Part shown: piece after piece, positions 7,736 through 16,966 of the stretch | Numbering within the stretch: position 1 is the first letter of the stretch | Layout: the number at the start of each line of letters is the position of its first letter | Assembly (NCBI RefSeq): GCF_002903145.1 | Contig: NZ_PPDJ01000001.1 | Coordinates: forward strand, 434,001-498,000 | Source of the DNA: Halobacteriovorax sp. DA5 | Lineage (GTDB): Bacteria; Bdellovibrionota; Bacteriovoracia; Bacteriovoracales; Bacteriovoracaceae | Direction of reading: 5' to 3' | Length of the DNA: 64,000 nt | Made by a program: the position numbers and the translations under genes | Notes under the pieces: generated by a model | What the model saw: only the letters and a program-made list of their open reading frames with translations | Told to the model about the DNA's origin: nothing | Database searches by the model: none

Positions 7736-10700
7736 ATGAAGTTTATTAAGAACCCTTCTTTTATCTTAATCTTTTCACTTCTATTAGGTGTTTTTCCTCA
7801 GGTCTATTTTGTAAAAAATAATCTACCTGAAATTGATTGGCGAACACCCGCTTCAACACAAAGTAGCGCTTATGAGATTTGGGGAGAGATGATGGAAGCA
7901 TCTGTTGGCTATAATGCTAAAGCAATAGGTGTCAAAGGCTCTGGCCGACGCTCTATTACATGGGGGGCGGAGAAAGAAGGCTCCTCTTCGTATGTAACTA
8001 GAATTCTAGGTCCAGATGTTAGGGCATTTTTGGATATTCTTCCAACTGAAGAGTCGAAGCGTCGCAAATTTTTAAAAGAATTCTTCACAAAGTGGATGAA
8101 TAATACCCCAGGACAATCAAGTCGTGTATGGGTAGATGAAAATGGAACTCGCTACGATCCTGCACAAGAGCTCTTCGATGAAAAAGGGCGAAGTAAGGCC
8201 ATGGATATTTCCTTTCTGAATGGTTTTAATCCAGAAGAAGCGTCTTTGGATGAACTTGAGGAAATGTGGAATGAGTGGGGAAGTAAAACAAATAATAGTC
8301 CATTTAGTTATCTTTCGCCTCTAACGAGAAGGCAATTCTTTAAAGGTGAGTTTCCACATATCGAAACAGAATTGAAACCTTACTACCGTATGGTTCCAAA
8401 TATCGGTATTTTTCAAAAATATATAGATGATATCGAGCCAACTTCGGTTGGTTGGGAAATTCTATTTAAACCTCAAAAATCATATGGTGAATTCCAAGAG
8501 ATGATTGCGTGGTTTAAAAAGACAATGGGAAGAAATGGAGAGTTGTTTCAGGCCCCTGGACATCAACGTATGGTCGTTCCAGTTGGGAAAAAATTTAATC
8601 GTCAAAAAGCTGCAGAACTTACTAAAGTCGCTCAGGCCCTTATTGTTCTTGAGGGGATTGCCGGGCGCTCAGGAATCGAAACGGCAGACTATAAAGAAAT
8701 TCTTGATGATTGGGAAATATCAAATGGAATTATCGATGGAGAAGAAACCAATAGAGGACCTTTAAGAGTTGATTATGAAGGTCGTTTTGTAAATGATTCG
8801 ATTTCAATTGAATTTCGCTCTGGAACAAAGAATGCAAGAGTCGCACGTTTTATTCAAGCCTCACTTGCTTCACGTTTTTCTCGTAATGACTTTTCTGGAA
8901 TTGAAAAGATTCGCTCTTGGACTCTCATTGATGAAGAGACGATACATTATGCAGAAGCTTCCGATTTAAAGCATCGCTTTGGTCTAACAATGGAACAAGC
9001 GAAGAGGGCCGCCGATAAACTTAATCAAGCATCCCTTGAAGGCTATAATGTCGTCCTTTGGAATTGGTATAATGAATGTCCGATTCTTGGGAAAACTAAG
9101 AAGACGATTCTTAAATATTTAACAAGGGATTATCTCATTGATGTTGGAAGCTTAAGACATACTAATCGAGAGAACTTGAAAAAGGCCATCATCTCTTTAC
9201 AAAGAGAATGGGTTGCTTCTTCAAATATCACAGAAGACATCAGAAAGTACATGATGCCGCAGAGAAGTTTTTCTGACACAGAAAACTTTCATAAATTCAA
9301 ACCAGGTACGAATATGCCAATAGACGTAAATAAAGTTGATCTTGGTATTGAGTATTCTGCAAAATTTCCCCTTAAGTATCAGGGTGATTTTGCTATGATT
9401 GAAAATGAAGATGGCGGTTATAATCGCCAAAGGCTTATGGACGGTAAAATGTCATGGCTTCAAACTCGTGTGGATATGTCACCTGATGAAAAAGAAGCAT
9501 ACCTTGAAAAACTTGCAACTGATCTTCGTGATCGTTTAGGTGGAGAAGGGGAAGTTGAAAGACTGTATGAAGATGGGCATGGCCACGGTCTTGATATTGC
9601 TTTTAAAATCCGTGACTCTAAAGATCGATCATGGAGAGTTGAGTGGGATGGTATTGGCCGAAATTATACTCCAGCAGGTGATGTCATTATTGACTCGGTT
9701 CGAGCTGGATCTATTGAAGTTGTCACACCTAAATTTGAACCAAATATGGATGAGATGCAGGCGGTATTTGATACTTTTCAAAAGAATAATGCACTTCCAT
9801 ATATTAAGGCCGGTGGTGGTCACTTAAATATTGATTTAACAGTCTTTGATGGTAAGCCTCACGAGTTTGCAAGATTTCTTGCTGTCTTCAATGAGTATCG
9901 CTCTGTGATTGCATTTATGTTTCAAGATTTAAATCGTGTTAAGAGTGCGGAGCCAGTTGCTATCTCAGATGAGTTTGCACAAAAACTTGCTAATTGGAAT
10001 GGGACAGAAACTGAACTAAAAAAAGCACTTTATAATGAAGGCTATTTTAATAAACGTGTTGGACGTAAGGCCCGTTACACTCACTTAGATGTTTCGGCAT
10101 ATTTCCAAGATGTTATCCCTGAGAAATTTATTAGTGATGATTTCGATATATCTAATCCAAAAGTTCCATGGCGTCCTGCTTTTAGAGTTAATCCGAAAAT
10201 CAGAAAGGCCGAGGTTCGTTTAATGAATGCTCCTCGTGATGCTTATGAGAGTGCTCTACAAATGAAGTTATTCAGGGCCATCTTAAATAAGGCCTTAAAT
10301 ACAACAGATGAGATTTCAGGGGAGTTACAAAATGTAAGTCATGAAGAATATCTTAAGAATCCAGCAAGGCTTATTGAAGATCTTAAGAAAATGACAGATG
10401 ACTTAGGACTTGAAATGCGAGAATATCGTCCAATTATTGGTGAAGGTCTTGCAAATGTAGAGCAGTACACAAATATGAGGTTTTATCGTCCACTTAAAGA
10501 TCAGCTTGTGAATAATCCTGTTTTTGATGGTTGGGAAAAAGCTGTTAGGCCAAGAGGGAAGAACTCTGCAATAGCTTCGGAAGGAAAGGCGTATACTGGG
10601 CCGATTTATCCCGAAGCTTTAGAGTTTCAAGAGCTTCGCGTGGAATCGGCCAAACAAGGTGAGATTAATCGTGCGACACTTGATCCTAACTTCTATGGTG

Positions 10701-10762
10701 GAAAGCAGTTTTCACGTAAGACAAATTGTGTGGAGGCAATTAGAAAATTAATTGCAAATTAA
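7736..10762 (+). CDS. Exported tandem amidoligase/GCS-fold-like protein
   Basis: A 1008-residue protein with an N-terminal hydrophobic segment (residues 8-26) that is either a signal peptide or an anchor. Two regions look like the glutamine-synthetase/gamma-glutamylcysteine-ligase fold used by putative amidoligases. Module 1 (about 60-390) has WGAEKEG, GWEILFKP, APGHQRMVVPV and SIEFRSGTKN. Module 2 (about 600-860) has EWDGIG, SIEVVTPKFEP, GGGHLNIDLTVF, YTHLDVSAYF and AEVRLMNAPRD. In that fold the Glu, GxHxH-like and ExR motifs bind metal-ATP and substrate. The assignment is by motif order only. ATP-dependent ligation outside the cytoplasm would be odd, so the segment may be an anchor or the fold may be repurposed. 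AAGGA lies before the ATG. Confidence 0.55.
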   Translation: MKFIKNPSFILIFSLLLGVFPQVYFVKNNLPEIDWRTPASTQSSAYEIWGEMMEASVGYNAKAIGVKGSGRRSITWGAEKEGSSSYVTRILGPDVRAFLDILPTEESKRRKFLKEFFTKWMNNTPGQSSRVWVDENGTRYDPAQELFDEKGRSKAMDISFLNGFNPEEASLDELEEMWNEWGSKTNNSPFSYLSPLTRRQFFKGEFPHIETELKPYYRMVPNIGIFQKYIDDIEPTSVGWEILFKPQKSYGEFQEMIAWFKKTMGRNGELFQAPGHQRMVVPVGKKFNRQKAAELTKVAQALIVLEGIAGRSGIETADYKEILDDWEISNGIIDGEETNRGPLRVDYEGRFVNDSISIEFRSGTKNARVARFIQASLASRFSRNDFSGIEKIRSWTLIDEETIHYAEASDLKHRFGLTMEQAKRAADKLNQASLEGYNVVLWNWYNECPILGKTKKTILKYLTRDYLIDVGSLRHTNRENLKKAIISLQREWVASSNITEDIRKYMMPQRSFSDTENFHKFKPGTNMPIDVNKVDLGIEYSAKFPLKYQGDFAMIENEDGGYNRQRLMDGKMSWLQTRVDMSPDEKEAYLEKLATDLRDRLGGEGEVERLYEDGHGHGLDIAFKIRDSKDRSWRVEWDGIGRNYTPAGDVIIDSVRAGSIEVVTPKFEPNMDEMQAVFDTFQKNNALPYIKAGGGHLNIDLTVFDGKPHEFARFLAVFNEYRSVIAFMFQDLNRVKSAEPVAISDEFAQKLANWNGTETELKKALYNEGYFNKRVGRKARYTHLDVSAYFQDVIPEKFISDDFDISNPKVPWRPAFRVNPKIRKAEVRLMNAPRDAYESALQMKLFRAILNKALNTTDEISGELQNVSHEEYLKNPARLIEDLKKMTDDLGLEMREYRPIIGEGLANVEQYTNMRFYRPLKDQLVNNPVFDGWEKAVRPRGKNSAIASEGKAYTGPIYPEALEFQELRVESAKQGEINRATLDPNFYGGKQFSRKTNCVEAIRKLIAN

Positions 10763-10763
10763 A

Positions 10764-11231
10764 ATGAAGCTTAAGCAAATTTATACGACATTAATCTTAG
10801 AAGATGCAAAGCATGTAAGGGAAATGTTAGAGAGCGCTGGTATCAAAGTACATTCTTCTAGTGGCCACTTGAATCAGCATATTTACTTAAACTCTGCAGC
10901 TGCCCAAGAGTATTTGATTTCTGTTGAAGAATTATATTATATCGATGCTAAGTATATCTTAGAGAAAAACGGCATCGAAGTTTTAAACCTTGAAGAAAGT
11001 AAGTCACAAAAAGAAGTGGATTATATGCACGACTCATTAAGACTTGCTATCTTTGGTATGATATTTGTTCCTGTCGTTCTGAATCTTTTATCTCTTTATA
11101 AATTCGGATTAGGAATTAAGCACAAAGAAAAATTAAAATTCTTTCGTATCACACAAATAATTATTCTCAATGTCATCGGTCTCGCATTTTGGAGTACCAT
11201 GCTTTATAATAAATATTACTTATCACAGTAG
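10764..11231 (+). CDS. DUF2007-like membrane protein
   Basis: A 155-residue protein. Residues 1-75 resemble the small DUF2007 'putative signal transducing' domain (LEDAKHVREMLESAGIKVHSS, then an acidic beta-alpha segment), and two hydrophobic helices follow (about 93-113 and 130-150). I took the ATG at 10764, immediately after the previous stop; the TTG at 10752 would overlap it. The close spacing suggests cotranscription with the amidoligase-like gene. The function is unknown. Confidence 0.6.
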   Translation: MKLKQIYTTLILEDAKHVREMLESAGIKVHSSSGHLNQHIYLNSAAAQEYLISVEELYYIDAKYILEKNGIEVLNLEESKSQKEVDYMHDSLRLAIFGMIFVPVVLNLLSLYKFGLGIKHKEKLKFFRITQIIILNVIGLAFWSTMLYNKYYLSQ

Positions 11232-11304
11232 TTTGTAATTGTTATTTTATTTATCTTAATAGGAAGGCCATTATCTCTTCATCAAATGGAATCGAGGAGG
11301 AGAA

Positions 11305-11748
11305 ATGAAGGTCCTATTTGTCTTATTATTTTCATTAATGACATTTGCTAATCAAAAAGTTTTATCAAAGCGTACTGTTACACTACCAGTTGATATTAGT
11401 ACGGCCAAACTTAAGTGGACGAGCCTTGGTTATGGTGAAACTTTCTTTGTTAAAATTATTGTTCCGGAGCTTGCTGGTGAGACGATTATGAATCACCGTA
11501 ACGTAGGTGAAGATGGACCATGTATGTTCACGTACGATACACAACACCTTGAAGATGTTATTGGCAACAACCCTGGCGTCGAAGATATTGATTTTGAAAT
11601 AACTCTGACAAAGTTCTTTTCTAAAGATGCGCAAGGTCAATGTCGTGTGTCTCTTCAAGAAAATATTAACGCAAATATTCGTGGATTTAAGTTTACACAC
11701 ACTCTAAGTCATCAAATGCCAAATAGAGTTGGTGAGGATTGTTTCTAA
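11305..11748 (+). CDS. Exported orphan protein, 147 aa
   Basis: A strong GAGGAGGAG ribosome site precedes the ATG, and the protein starts with a Sec signal peptide (MKVLFVLLFSLMTFA). The mature part is beta-rich with three cysteines (GPC, GQC and the C-terminal DCF). I recognise no family. The final stop overlaps the convergent DUF3820-like gene by 4 nt. Confidence 0.65.
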   Translation: MKVLFVLLFSLMTFANQKVLSKRTVTLPVDISTAKLKWTSLGYGETFFVKIIVPELAGETIMNHRNVGEDGPCMFTYDTQHLEDVIGNNPGVEDIDFEITLTKFFSKDAQGQCRVSLQENINANIRGFKFTHTLSHQMPNRVGEDCF

Positions 11749-11963
11749 CGAAGGTCTTTGAATAGAAATTCAAGTCCATTTAATTTGATCTCGGCAAGCT
11801 CTTCTAGGAGTCTGCCGAGCTCTCCTTGTGGGAAGCCCTTTTGCGAAAACCACACGAGGTACTCATCAGGAAGATCAATAAGAAGTCGTCCCCTGTACTT
11901 TCCAAATGGCATCGTGGTCTGGACGAATTTTAAGAGATGTTCTTTATTAAATGCAACTTCCAT
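11745..11963 (-). CDS. DUF3820-family small protein
   Basis: A 72-residue protein carrying the family core MPFGKYRGRLLIDLPDEYLVWF, then KGFPQGELG and a terminal NGLEFLF. This matches DUF3820, sometimes described as a putative quorum-sensing-regulated virulence factor; the same FGKxxGK motif occurs near the end of some exonucleases. I used the internal ATG at 11963; the longer frame to 12041 adds a poor N-terminus and runs into the helicase gene. The function is not established. Confidence 0.75.
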   Translation of the reverse strand: MEVAFNKEHLLKFVQTTMPFGKYRGRLLIDLPDEYLVWFSQKGFPQGELGRLLEELAEIKLNGLEFLFKDLR

Positions 11964-12023
11964 ATTCTTAGTATAATGGAATACACATTGACTGGCCCCT
12001 ATAAACTCTGCTAAAAATGACGA

Positions 12024-13151
12024 ATGGCAGAATTTACGCAATTGGGGCTATCCCAAACTATTGAAGAAGCTCTTTTAAAGAAGGGCTATACAAAACCAAC
12101 TCAGATTCAAGCTGAAGGAATCCCAGCTGTATTAGAAGGCAAGGATCTTCTTGCGATCTCTCAGACTGGAAGTGGGAAGACTGCCGCATTTTCGACGCCT
12201 ATTCTTGATTTAATCTCAAAGAGTAAGTCAAAACTTAAACCATTTCATATTAGATCACTTATTATTGCACCAACTCGCGAACTAGCGATGCAGGTCGAAG
12301 AAAGTTTTAAGGAGTATGGTAAGGGCCTAGCTCTTTCAACTCTTGCTGTTTATGGTGGAAGTGCAAAAAAGTTACAAGTTCAAAAGCTTGCGAAGGGGAT
12401 TCAGATCCTCGTTGCAACTCCAGGACGCTTAGTTGATCTTATAAGAGATGAAAAAATCTTTTTAGATGAAGTAACGCACTTAGTTCTTGATGAAGCAGAT
12501 CGTATGTTAGATATGGGCTTTAAGGATGATCTTGAATTTGTATTAAAGAGACTTCCTGAAAGTAAGCAGTGCCTTTTCTTTTCTGCTACGATGGCCAAAG
12601 AAGTAGAAGCTATTGCAAATAAACTTTTACAGAATCCTCATAAAATTGAAATTGCACCTGTTAAAGCAAGGCATGAGGGGATTCGTCAGATGGCCTATCT
12701 CGTCGAAGAAGAAAGAAAAGCTGACTTCCTATTAAAGTTTTTAAAAGATCGCCAAGTAAAAAGTATCATTGTCTTTGTAAAAACAAAGTCAGATGCCAAT
12801 AAGCTTGAGAGGCATTTAAAAGCAAATCAAATAAAAGCATGTGCCATTCATGGTGATCGAGACCAGCGCCAGAGAATCTATAACTTAAAAGAATTTCAAA
12901 AAGGTAATATGCATGTTCTTGTTGCTACAGATATTGCGGCAAGAGGGCTTGATATCGATGGCGTAGGATATGTATTAAACTTTAGTCTTCCACAACAAGT
13001 TGAAAATTACACTCACCGTATTGGGCGCACTGGACGTGGGGGAAGAAGAGGTATTGCTATCTCTTATATCTCACCAAGTGAAGAAAAATATTTTAAAAGA
13101 ATTCAAAAAGAACTTGGACTTGATATCCATATAAAAGGGCCTACTAAGTAG
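12024..13151 (+). CDS. DEAD-box RNA helicase (RhlE-like)
   Basis: A 375-residue protein with all DEAD-box motifs in order: Q motif (F..LGLS, PTQIQ), I (SQTGSGKTAA), Ia (PTRELAMQV), GG, Ib (TPGRLVD), II (VLDEADRMLDMGF), III (FSATM), IV (SIIVFVKTKS), V (ATDIAARGLDIDGV) and VI (HRIGRTGRGG). It unwinds RNA with ATP, in ribosome assembly or mRNA decay in relatives. It is a minimal helicase with almost no C-terminal extension, whereas RhlE usually has a basic tail. No ribosome site precedes the ATG, and a possible promoter would place the start site at the ATG. Confidence 0.93.
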   Translation: MAEFTQLGLSQTIEEALLKKGYTKPTQIQAEGIPAVLEGKDLLAISQTGSGKTAAFSTPILDLISKSKSKLKPFHIRSLIIAPTRELAMQVEESFKEYGKGLALSTLAVYGGSAKKLQVQKLAKGIQILVATPGRLVDLIRDEKIFLDEVTHLVLDEADRMLDMGFKDDLEFVLKRLPESKQCLFFSATMAKEVEAIANKLLQNPHKIEIAPVKARHEGIRQMAYLVEEERKADFLLKFLKDRQVKSIIVFVKTKSDANKLERHLKANQIKACAIHGDRDQRQRIYNLKEFQKGNMHVLVATDIAARGLDIDGVGYVLNFSLPQQVENYTHRIGRTGRGGRRGIAISYISPSEEKYFKRIQKELGLDIHIKGPTK

Positions 13152-13162
13152 GCCCTTTTTTT
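13134..13162. terminator. Intrinsic terminator overlapping the helicase stop
   Basis: AAAGGGCCTA (13134-13143) and TAGGCCCTTT (13149-13158) form a stem with loop CTAAG and a 7-T run. The left arm encodes the last helicase codons and the right arm begins with its TAG. The A-run on the left makes it usable for the convergent SWIB gene. Confidence 0.85.
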
Positions 13163-13179
13163 ATGCAATTTTATGAAAA

Positions 13180-13509
13180 TTATTTTTCGATATTTGCACC
13201 AACAACAGCTGCCATTTGCATCATGTTGATCGTTTCACCTTCCTTCATATTACGAAGGTCAGTTACTTTACCAGACTTTGAAGTCGAGTGTGTGTGCTTA
13301 AAGATTGAAAGAAGAGTTGCATCAGCTACGATGAACTTACCTGCGTTCTCTGGCTTTCCATTTTCAGTCTTAGTTTGAAGACCTTTTTCTTTAATATAAT
13401 CCCACAGTCTTTTAGTGATTTCAGTTCTTGGCAGTTCTGTCTCACCAAGCATTGCTGCTAAGTCTGATTTTAGTTTTACTGGTTTTTTTAATCCTTTTTC
13501 TTCACTCAT
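13180..13509 (-). CDS. SWIB/MDM2-domain protein
   Basis: A 109-residue protein that is essentially one SWIB domain (residues ~18-95; LPRTEITKRLWDYIKEKGLQ and the region ending in DATLLSIFK are typical). In eukaryotes SWIB belongs to BAF60 chromatin remodelling subunits. Bacterial versions occur in chlamydiae and some proteobacteria, sometimes fused to topoisomerase I, and may be DNA-associated. No fusion is seen here. It is a single gene between the helicase and the SulP transporter. Confidence 0.85.
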   Translation of the reverse strand: MSEEKGLKKPVKLKSDLAAMLGETELPRTEITKRLWDYIKEKGLQTKTENGKPENAGKFIVADATLLSIFKHTHSTSKSGKVTDLRNMKEGETINMMQMAAVVGANIEK

Positions 13510-13578
13510 AATTTAATCCTTTAATTAGTGTCTCTAATAATTGTTTAGGAAAAGACTTTCTTTGTACAGAAAAATCAA

Positions 13579-15237
13579 TTACCCATCAAGTCTATCATCT
13601 GCGATATGAGTATTTAAATCCTCAATAACAGATAATTCAACTATATTTGATGCCTTATCCAATAGAATAAGACAGTCTTTACTTAAATTAAGAAGGTGTA
13701 GCTTCTTACCTTGCTGTGCGTAGCGCTCAGTAATATTCTGTAGGGCCTCAATACCAGAGTGATCCCAAACACGTGAGTTGTCAAAATCAATATACACATG
13801 CTCTTTGTCATCTTTAAAATCAAAAAGATCTTTAAATGATGTTACTGAACCAAAAAATAGTGGGCCATCTAATTCATAGATTGTCTTGTCGTCTTCATCT
13901 CTTTTCTTTGCATGCATTGTCTTTCCGTGCTCCCAAGCAAATACAAGAGCAGAAACAATAATACCAACTAGTACTGCAACAGCTAGGTCCGCTAAGATTG
14001 TCACGACAGAAACAAGAATAATAACTAAGAAGTCTGAAAGTGGAACTTTCTTAAATAGACGTAAGCTTGACCATTCAAATGTTCCAATAACAACCATAAA
14101 CATTACACCAACAAGTGCTCCAAGAGGAATCATCTCAATCAAAGGTGCACCAAAAAGTACAAATCCTAGTAGTAAGATTGCCGCCGTGATACCTGAGAAG
14201 CGACCTCGACCTCCACCACGGATATTAATCATTGATTGACCGATCATGGCACAACCACCCATTCCACCAAAGAATCCGTTTACTAAGTTGGCAAGACCTT
14301 GACCAACTGATTCACGGTTACCTTGACCTCTAGTATCTGTAAGTTCATCAACTAATTGTAGTGTCATTAGTGATTCAATTAGACCAACTGCTGCTGCAAG
14401 GAATGCATATGGAAGAATTAGCTTTAGATTATCCATTGTTAATTCAACGTATGGAATTTTAAATGTTGGAAGACCTGCTGCAATTGTTGTGATTGTCTTA
14501 TCTTGGTCTTGAACAAAATCAAGTACAGTTCTAACAAGGCCTGGATTTGCTTCATTTAAGAAGTAGCCAATAACAGTAGACGCGACGATACCAACGAGTG
14601 TTGCCGGTACGGCCTTTGTTAGTTTTGGTAGGAAAACACTGATCCCCATTGTTAAAGCGATCAATCCACACATTACCAGAAGTTGAGTTGAAGCAAGAAG
14701 TTCTCCACCAACCGTAAATTGAGAAAATTGAGCACGGAAGATAATGATAGCAAGACCATTAACAAATCCAAGCATTACTGGATGAGGAACGAGACGAATA
14801 AATTTTCCAAGTTTTAGTAATCCAAAAATAATTTGGATTAGTCCCATTATAATTACGGCCGCAAAAAGATAGCTTAATGCATTTTCCATTGCCGCATCAA
14901 AAGTCATTCCACTATCTTTGCTCATTTCCATTACTTTATAAACAAGGGGAGCAAAAATAACTGCAACGGCACCTGTCGCACCAGAAATCATTCCTGGACG
15001 TCCGCCAAAAATTGCTGTGATAAGTCCCATCATAAAGGCCGCATAAAGACCAACCTTTGGATGAACACCTGCTACGAAAGCAAATGCGATGGCCTCAGGA
15101 ACAAGTGCTAAAGCAACTGTTAGTCCTGAAAGAAAATCATTTTTTAAGTTCTCTGGTTTCTTGATTGTTAAATCGATAAAACGATTTTTAAGCGAAGCAC
15201 TCACATCTTCACTATGCTTGATTTTATCAGCTGACAT
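13579..15237 (-). CDS. SulP-family anion transporter with STAS domain
   Basis: A 552-residue inner membrane protein. The SulP core (residues ~30-420) starts with the family signature FLSGLTVALALVPEAIAFAFVAG and has about 12-14 helices. A C-terminal STAS domain (~440-540) follows (VYIDFDNSRVWDHSGIEAL). Close relatives carry sulfate, bicarbonate (BicA type) or other anions. The short STAS and the 'LVPEAIAFAFVAGVHP' signature resemble BicA-like members, but the substrate is not deducible. It is monocistronic. A perfect 16-bp palindrome lies 29 bp upstream of the start. Confidence 0.88.
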   Translation of the reverse strand: MSADKIKHSEDVSASLKNRFIDLTIKKPENLKNDFLSGLTVALALVPEAIAFAFVAGVHPKVGLYAAFMMGLITAIFGGRPGMISGATGAVAVIFAPLVYKVMEMSKDSGMTFDAAMENALSYLFAAVIIMGLIQIIFGLLKLGKFIRLVPHPVMLGFVNGLAIIIFRAQFSQFTVGGELLASTQLLVMCGLIALTMGISVFLPKLTKAVPATLVGIVASTVIGYFLNEANPGLVRTVLDFVQDQDKTITTIAAGLPTFKIPYVELTMDNLKLILPYAFLAAAVGLIESLMTLQLVDELTDTRGQGNRESVGQGLANLVNGFFGGMGGCAMIGQSMINIRGGGRGRFSGITAAILLLGFVLFGAPLIEMIPLGALVGVMFMVVIGTFEWSSLRLFKKVPLSDFLVIILVSVVTILADLAVAVLVGIIVSALVFAWEHGKTMHAKKRDEDDKTIYELDGPLFFGSVTSFKDLFDFKDDKEHVYIDFDNSRVWDHSGIEALQNITERYAQQGKKLHLLNLSKDCLILLDKASNIVELSVIEDLNTHIADDRLDG

Positions 15238-15265
15238 GTCTCTCTTCCTATTTAAGTGTAAGGCT

Positions 15266-15281
15266 AAATACTATAGTATTT
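15266..15281. promoter_or_regulatory. Perfect 16-bp palindrome upstream of the SulP gene
   Basis: AAATACTATAGTATTT is fully self-complementary and sits 29 bp before the SulP start codon, where a repressor or activator could act. No regulator gene is adjacent, so its role as an operator is inference. Confidence 0.4.
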
Positions 15282-15448
15282 GACGCAACATTTAAAGGTT
15301 TTGTTCATTAAATCAAATTATCTTTTCGTTAAAATCACAATAAAAATTATTATTCACGGCGAATTGACCAATTCTCCACAAACTTTAAGCTACAAAATTC
15401 CATAATAGGCATGTGGTTATCACACAACTACTACATGGAGACTTATTT

Positions 15449-16429
15449 ATGAAAACTTTTATTGTGAACGAAATCAATCCAATGAGCTTCTCTCAAATAG
15501 AGGTGGACTGTCCAAAAGCAAAGGGACGAGATCTCCTCATTGAGGTTAAGTCTGTCTCACTTGGTTCATATGATAATGAAATGAGACCAACACATATGGG
15601 AAAGACATTGGGCTTTGATGCTTCAGGTATTGTGGCAGAAGTTGGTGAAGGCGTTCAAGATTTTAAAGTTGGTGATGAAGTTTATTACACTAGTGATATG
15701 AAAAGAAGTGGTACTAATTCAGAATTTCAAATTGTGGATGAGAGACTTGTTTCACATAAGCCAAGTAATCTAAGCTTTGCACAAGCGGCAACGCTTCCTT
15801 TAGCATCAATTATGGCCTTTGATAGTCTATTTGATAAATTACAAGTTGATCCCGAACGTAGTCGTGGGCAAACAATTTTAATTATCGATGGAGGCAATAG
15901 TATTGGTGCCATGGCCACGCAACTGGCCAGCAAAATAACGAATTTAACAATTATTACGACTGCTGATGATATGGAAACGAAGGAGTTTTCAAAGAAGATG
16001 GGAGCAGACTTGACCATTAATAGCTCCCTTCCAATTGCTACACAATTAAAGCGAATGGGAATTGATAAAGTTGACTATATTCTTTGTGCTAGCTCTCCGA
16101 ATCAATACATTCGTAGGCTAAGGGCAATAGTAAGTAAGAAAACTCGTATGGTATCTCTTTTTTCGACTCGAGATGAATTTTTACCTAACGATTTTGTGAG
16201 CGCTTTACCAGAAGTTGAGCAAGAGTTTGTTTTAGTTTCTTCAAGCGGAATAGTTGATCATGAAGAATACGGAAATTACTTAAGAGAAGTGACTCATTTA
16301 GTTGAAGCTGGGGCGCTTAAGCCTCTTGTTGCAATGGACTTAGGTGAGATCTCTACTGAAACACTAGAGAAAGGACATGGGCTGATTAATCAACGAGATG
16401 TTCTTGGAAATATAAGCTTAAGTTTTTAA
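15449..16429 (+). CDS. Zinc-type alcohol dehydrogenase/quinone oxidoreductase-like protein (MDR)
   Basis: A 326-residue MDR superfamily protein. It has a GroES-like N-terminal domain (LGFDASGIVAEVGEGVQDFKVGDEV, residues ~52-76) and a Rossmann domain (LIIDGGNSIGAMATQLA near 150). The NADP-type fingerprint is modified to GGNSIGA. Catalytic zinc cysteines are absent, so it belongs to the zinc-independent QOR/ZADH-like group that reduces enones or quinones. The ATG at 15449 has GGAG upstream; an earlier in-frame GTG at 15413 is unlikely. A strong terminator follows. Confidence 0.85.
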   Translation: MKTFIVNEINPMSFSQIEVDCPKAKGRDLLIEVKSVSLGSYDNEMRPTHMGKTLGFDASGIVAEVGEGVQDFKVGDEVYYTSDMKRSGTNSEFQIVDERLVSHKPSNLSFAQAATLPLASIMAFDSLFDKLQVDPERSRGQTILIIDGGNSIGAMATQLASKITNLTIITTADDMETKEFSKKMGADLTINSSLPIATQLKRMGIDKVDYILCASSPNQYIRRLRAIVSKKTRMVSLFSTRDEFLPNDFVSALPEVEQEFVLVSSSGIVDHEEYGNYLREVTHLVEAGALKPLVAMDLGEISTETLEKGHGLINQRDVLGNISLSF

Positions 16430-16457
16430 GCCTCATCAAAACTCCTCCAGGTTTTGT

Positions 16458-16504
16458 CCGGCCTCTACTCTTCAATTTTATTAAAAGGAGGCCGGTTTTT
16501 TTCA
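16458..16504 (+). terminator. Intrinsic terminator of the MDR gene
   Basis: CCGGCCTC (16458-16465) pairs with GAGGCCGG (16488-16495) across a 22-nt AT-rich loop and is followed by a T-run of at least eight. Confidence 0.8.
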
Positions 16505-16541
16505 AATAGACTTCGATGTGATTTCATTTATAATGATCTCT

Positions 16542-16964
16542 ATGGAAAATAAAATTGATGTATCAGACAAAGTTAAGCAGGCATATGACATTGCAATTAA
16601 AGCGCGCTCAAATGCACATGCCCCGTATTCAAAATTTCAAGTAGGTTCGGCCTTAAAACTAAACGGTATTGATGATCCAATCCCAGGTTGTAATGTTGAA
16701 AATGCTAGCTACGGTGGAACAATTTGTGCGGAAAGGGGAAGTGTTCTATCAAGTGTTGCACAATTTGGTAAGAAGGATTTCGAATTTATCGTAGTTGTGA
16801 CAGACCAAGAAGAGCCAGCAGTTCCTTGTGCTTTTTGCCTTCAAGTCATGTCTGAATTTGTAAAGGCAGACTTTCCTGTTTATCTAGGAAATCTAAAAGG
16901 AATTACGAAAAAAGTTCTATTTAAAGAACTTCTTCCGCATCCATTTACTGAATTTACTGTTTAG
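16542..16964 (+). CDS. cdd: Cytidine deaminase
   Basis: A 140-residue homotetrameric-type cytidine deaminase that converts cytidine or deoxycytidine to uridine forms in pyrimidine salvage. Motifs: APYSKFQVGSAL (substrate side), NVENASYGGTICAERG (zinc Cys and proton-shuttle Glu) and PCAFCLQVM (two zinc cysteines, PCxxC). The length is typical. I chose ATG 16542; ATG 16533 and GTG 16518 are in frame, and none has a strong ribosome site. It ends 2 nt before the convergent purB. Confidence 0.93.
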   Translation: MENKIDVSDKVKQAYDIAIKARSNAHAPYSKFQVGSALKLNGIDDPIPGCNVENASYGGTICAERGSVLSSVAQFGKKDFEFIVVVTDQEEPAVPCAFCLQVMSEFVKADFPVYLGNLKGITKKVLFKELLPHPFTEFTV

Positions 16965-16966
16965 TT

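Noticed and set aside
13886-14239. 117-residue plus-strand frame inside the SulP gene
   Set aside because: Antisense shadow of an intact transporter.
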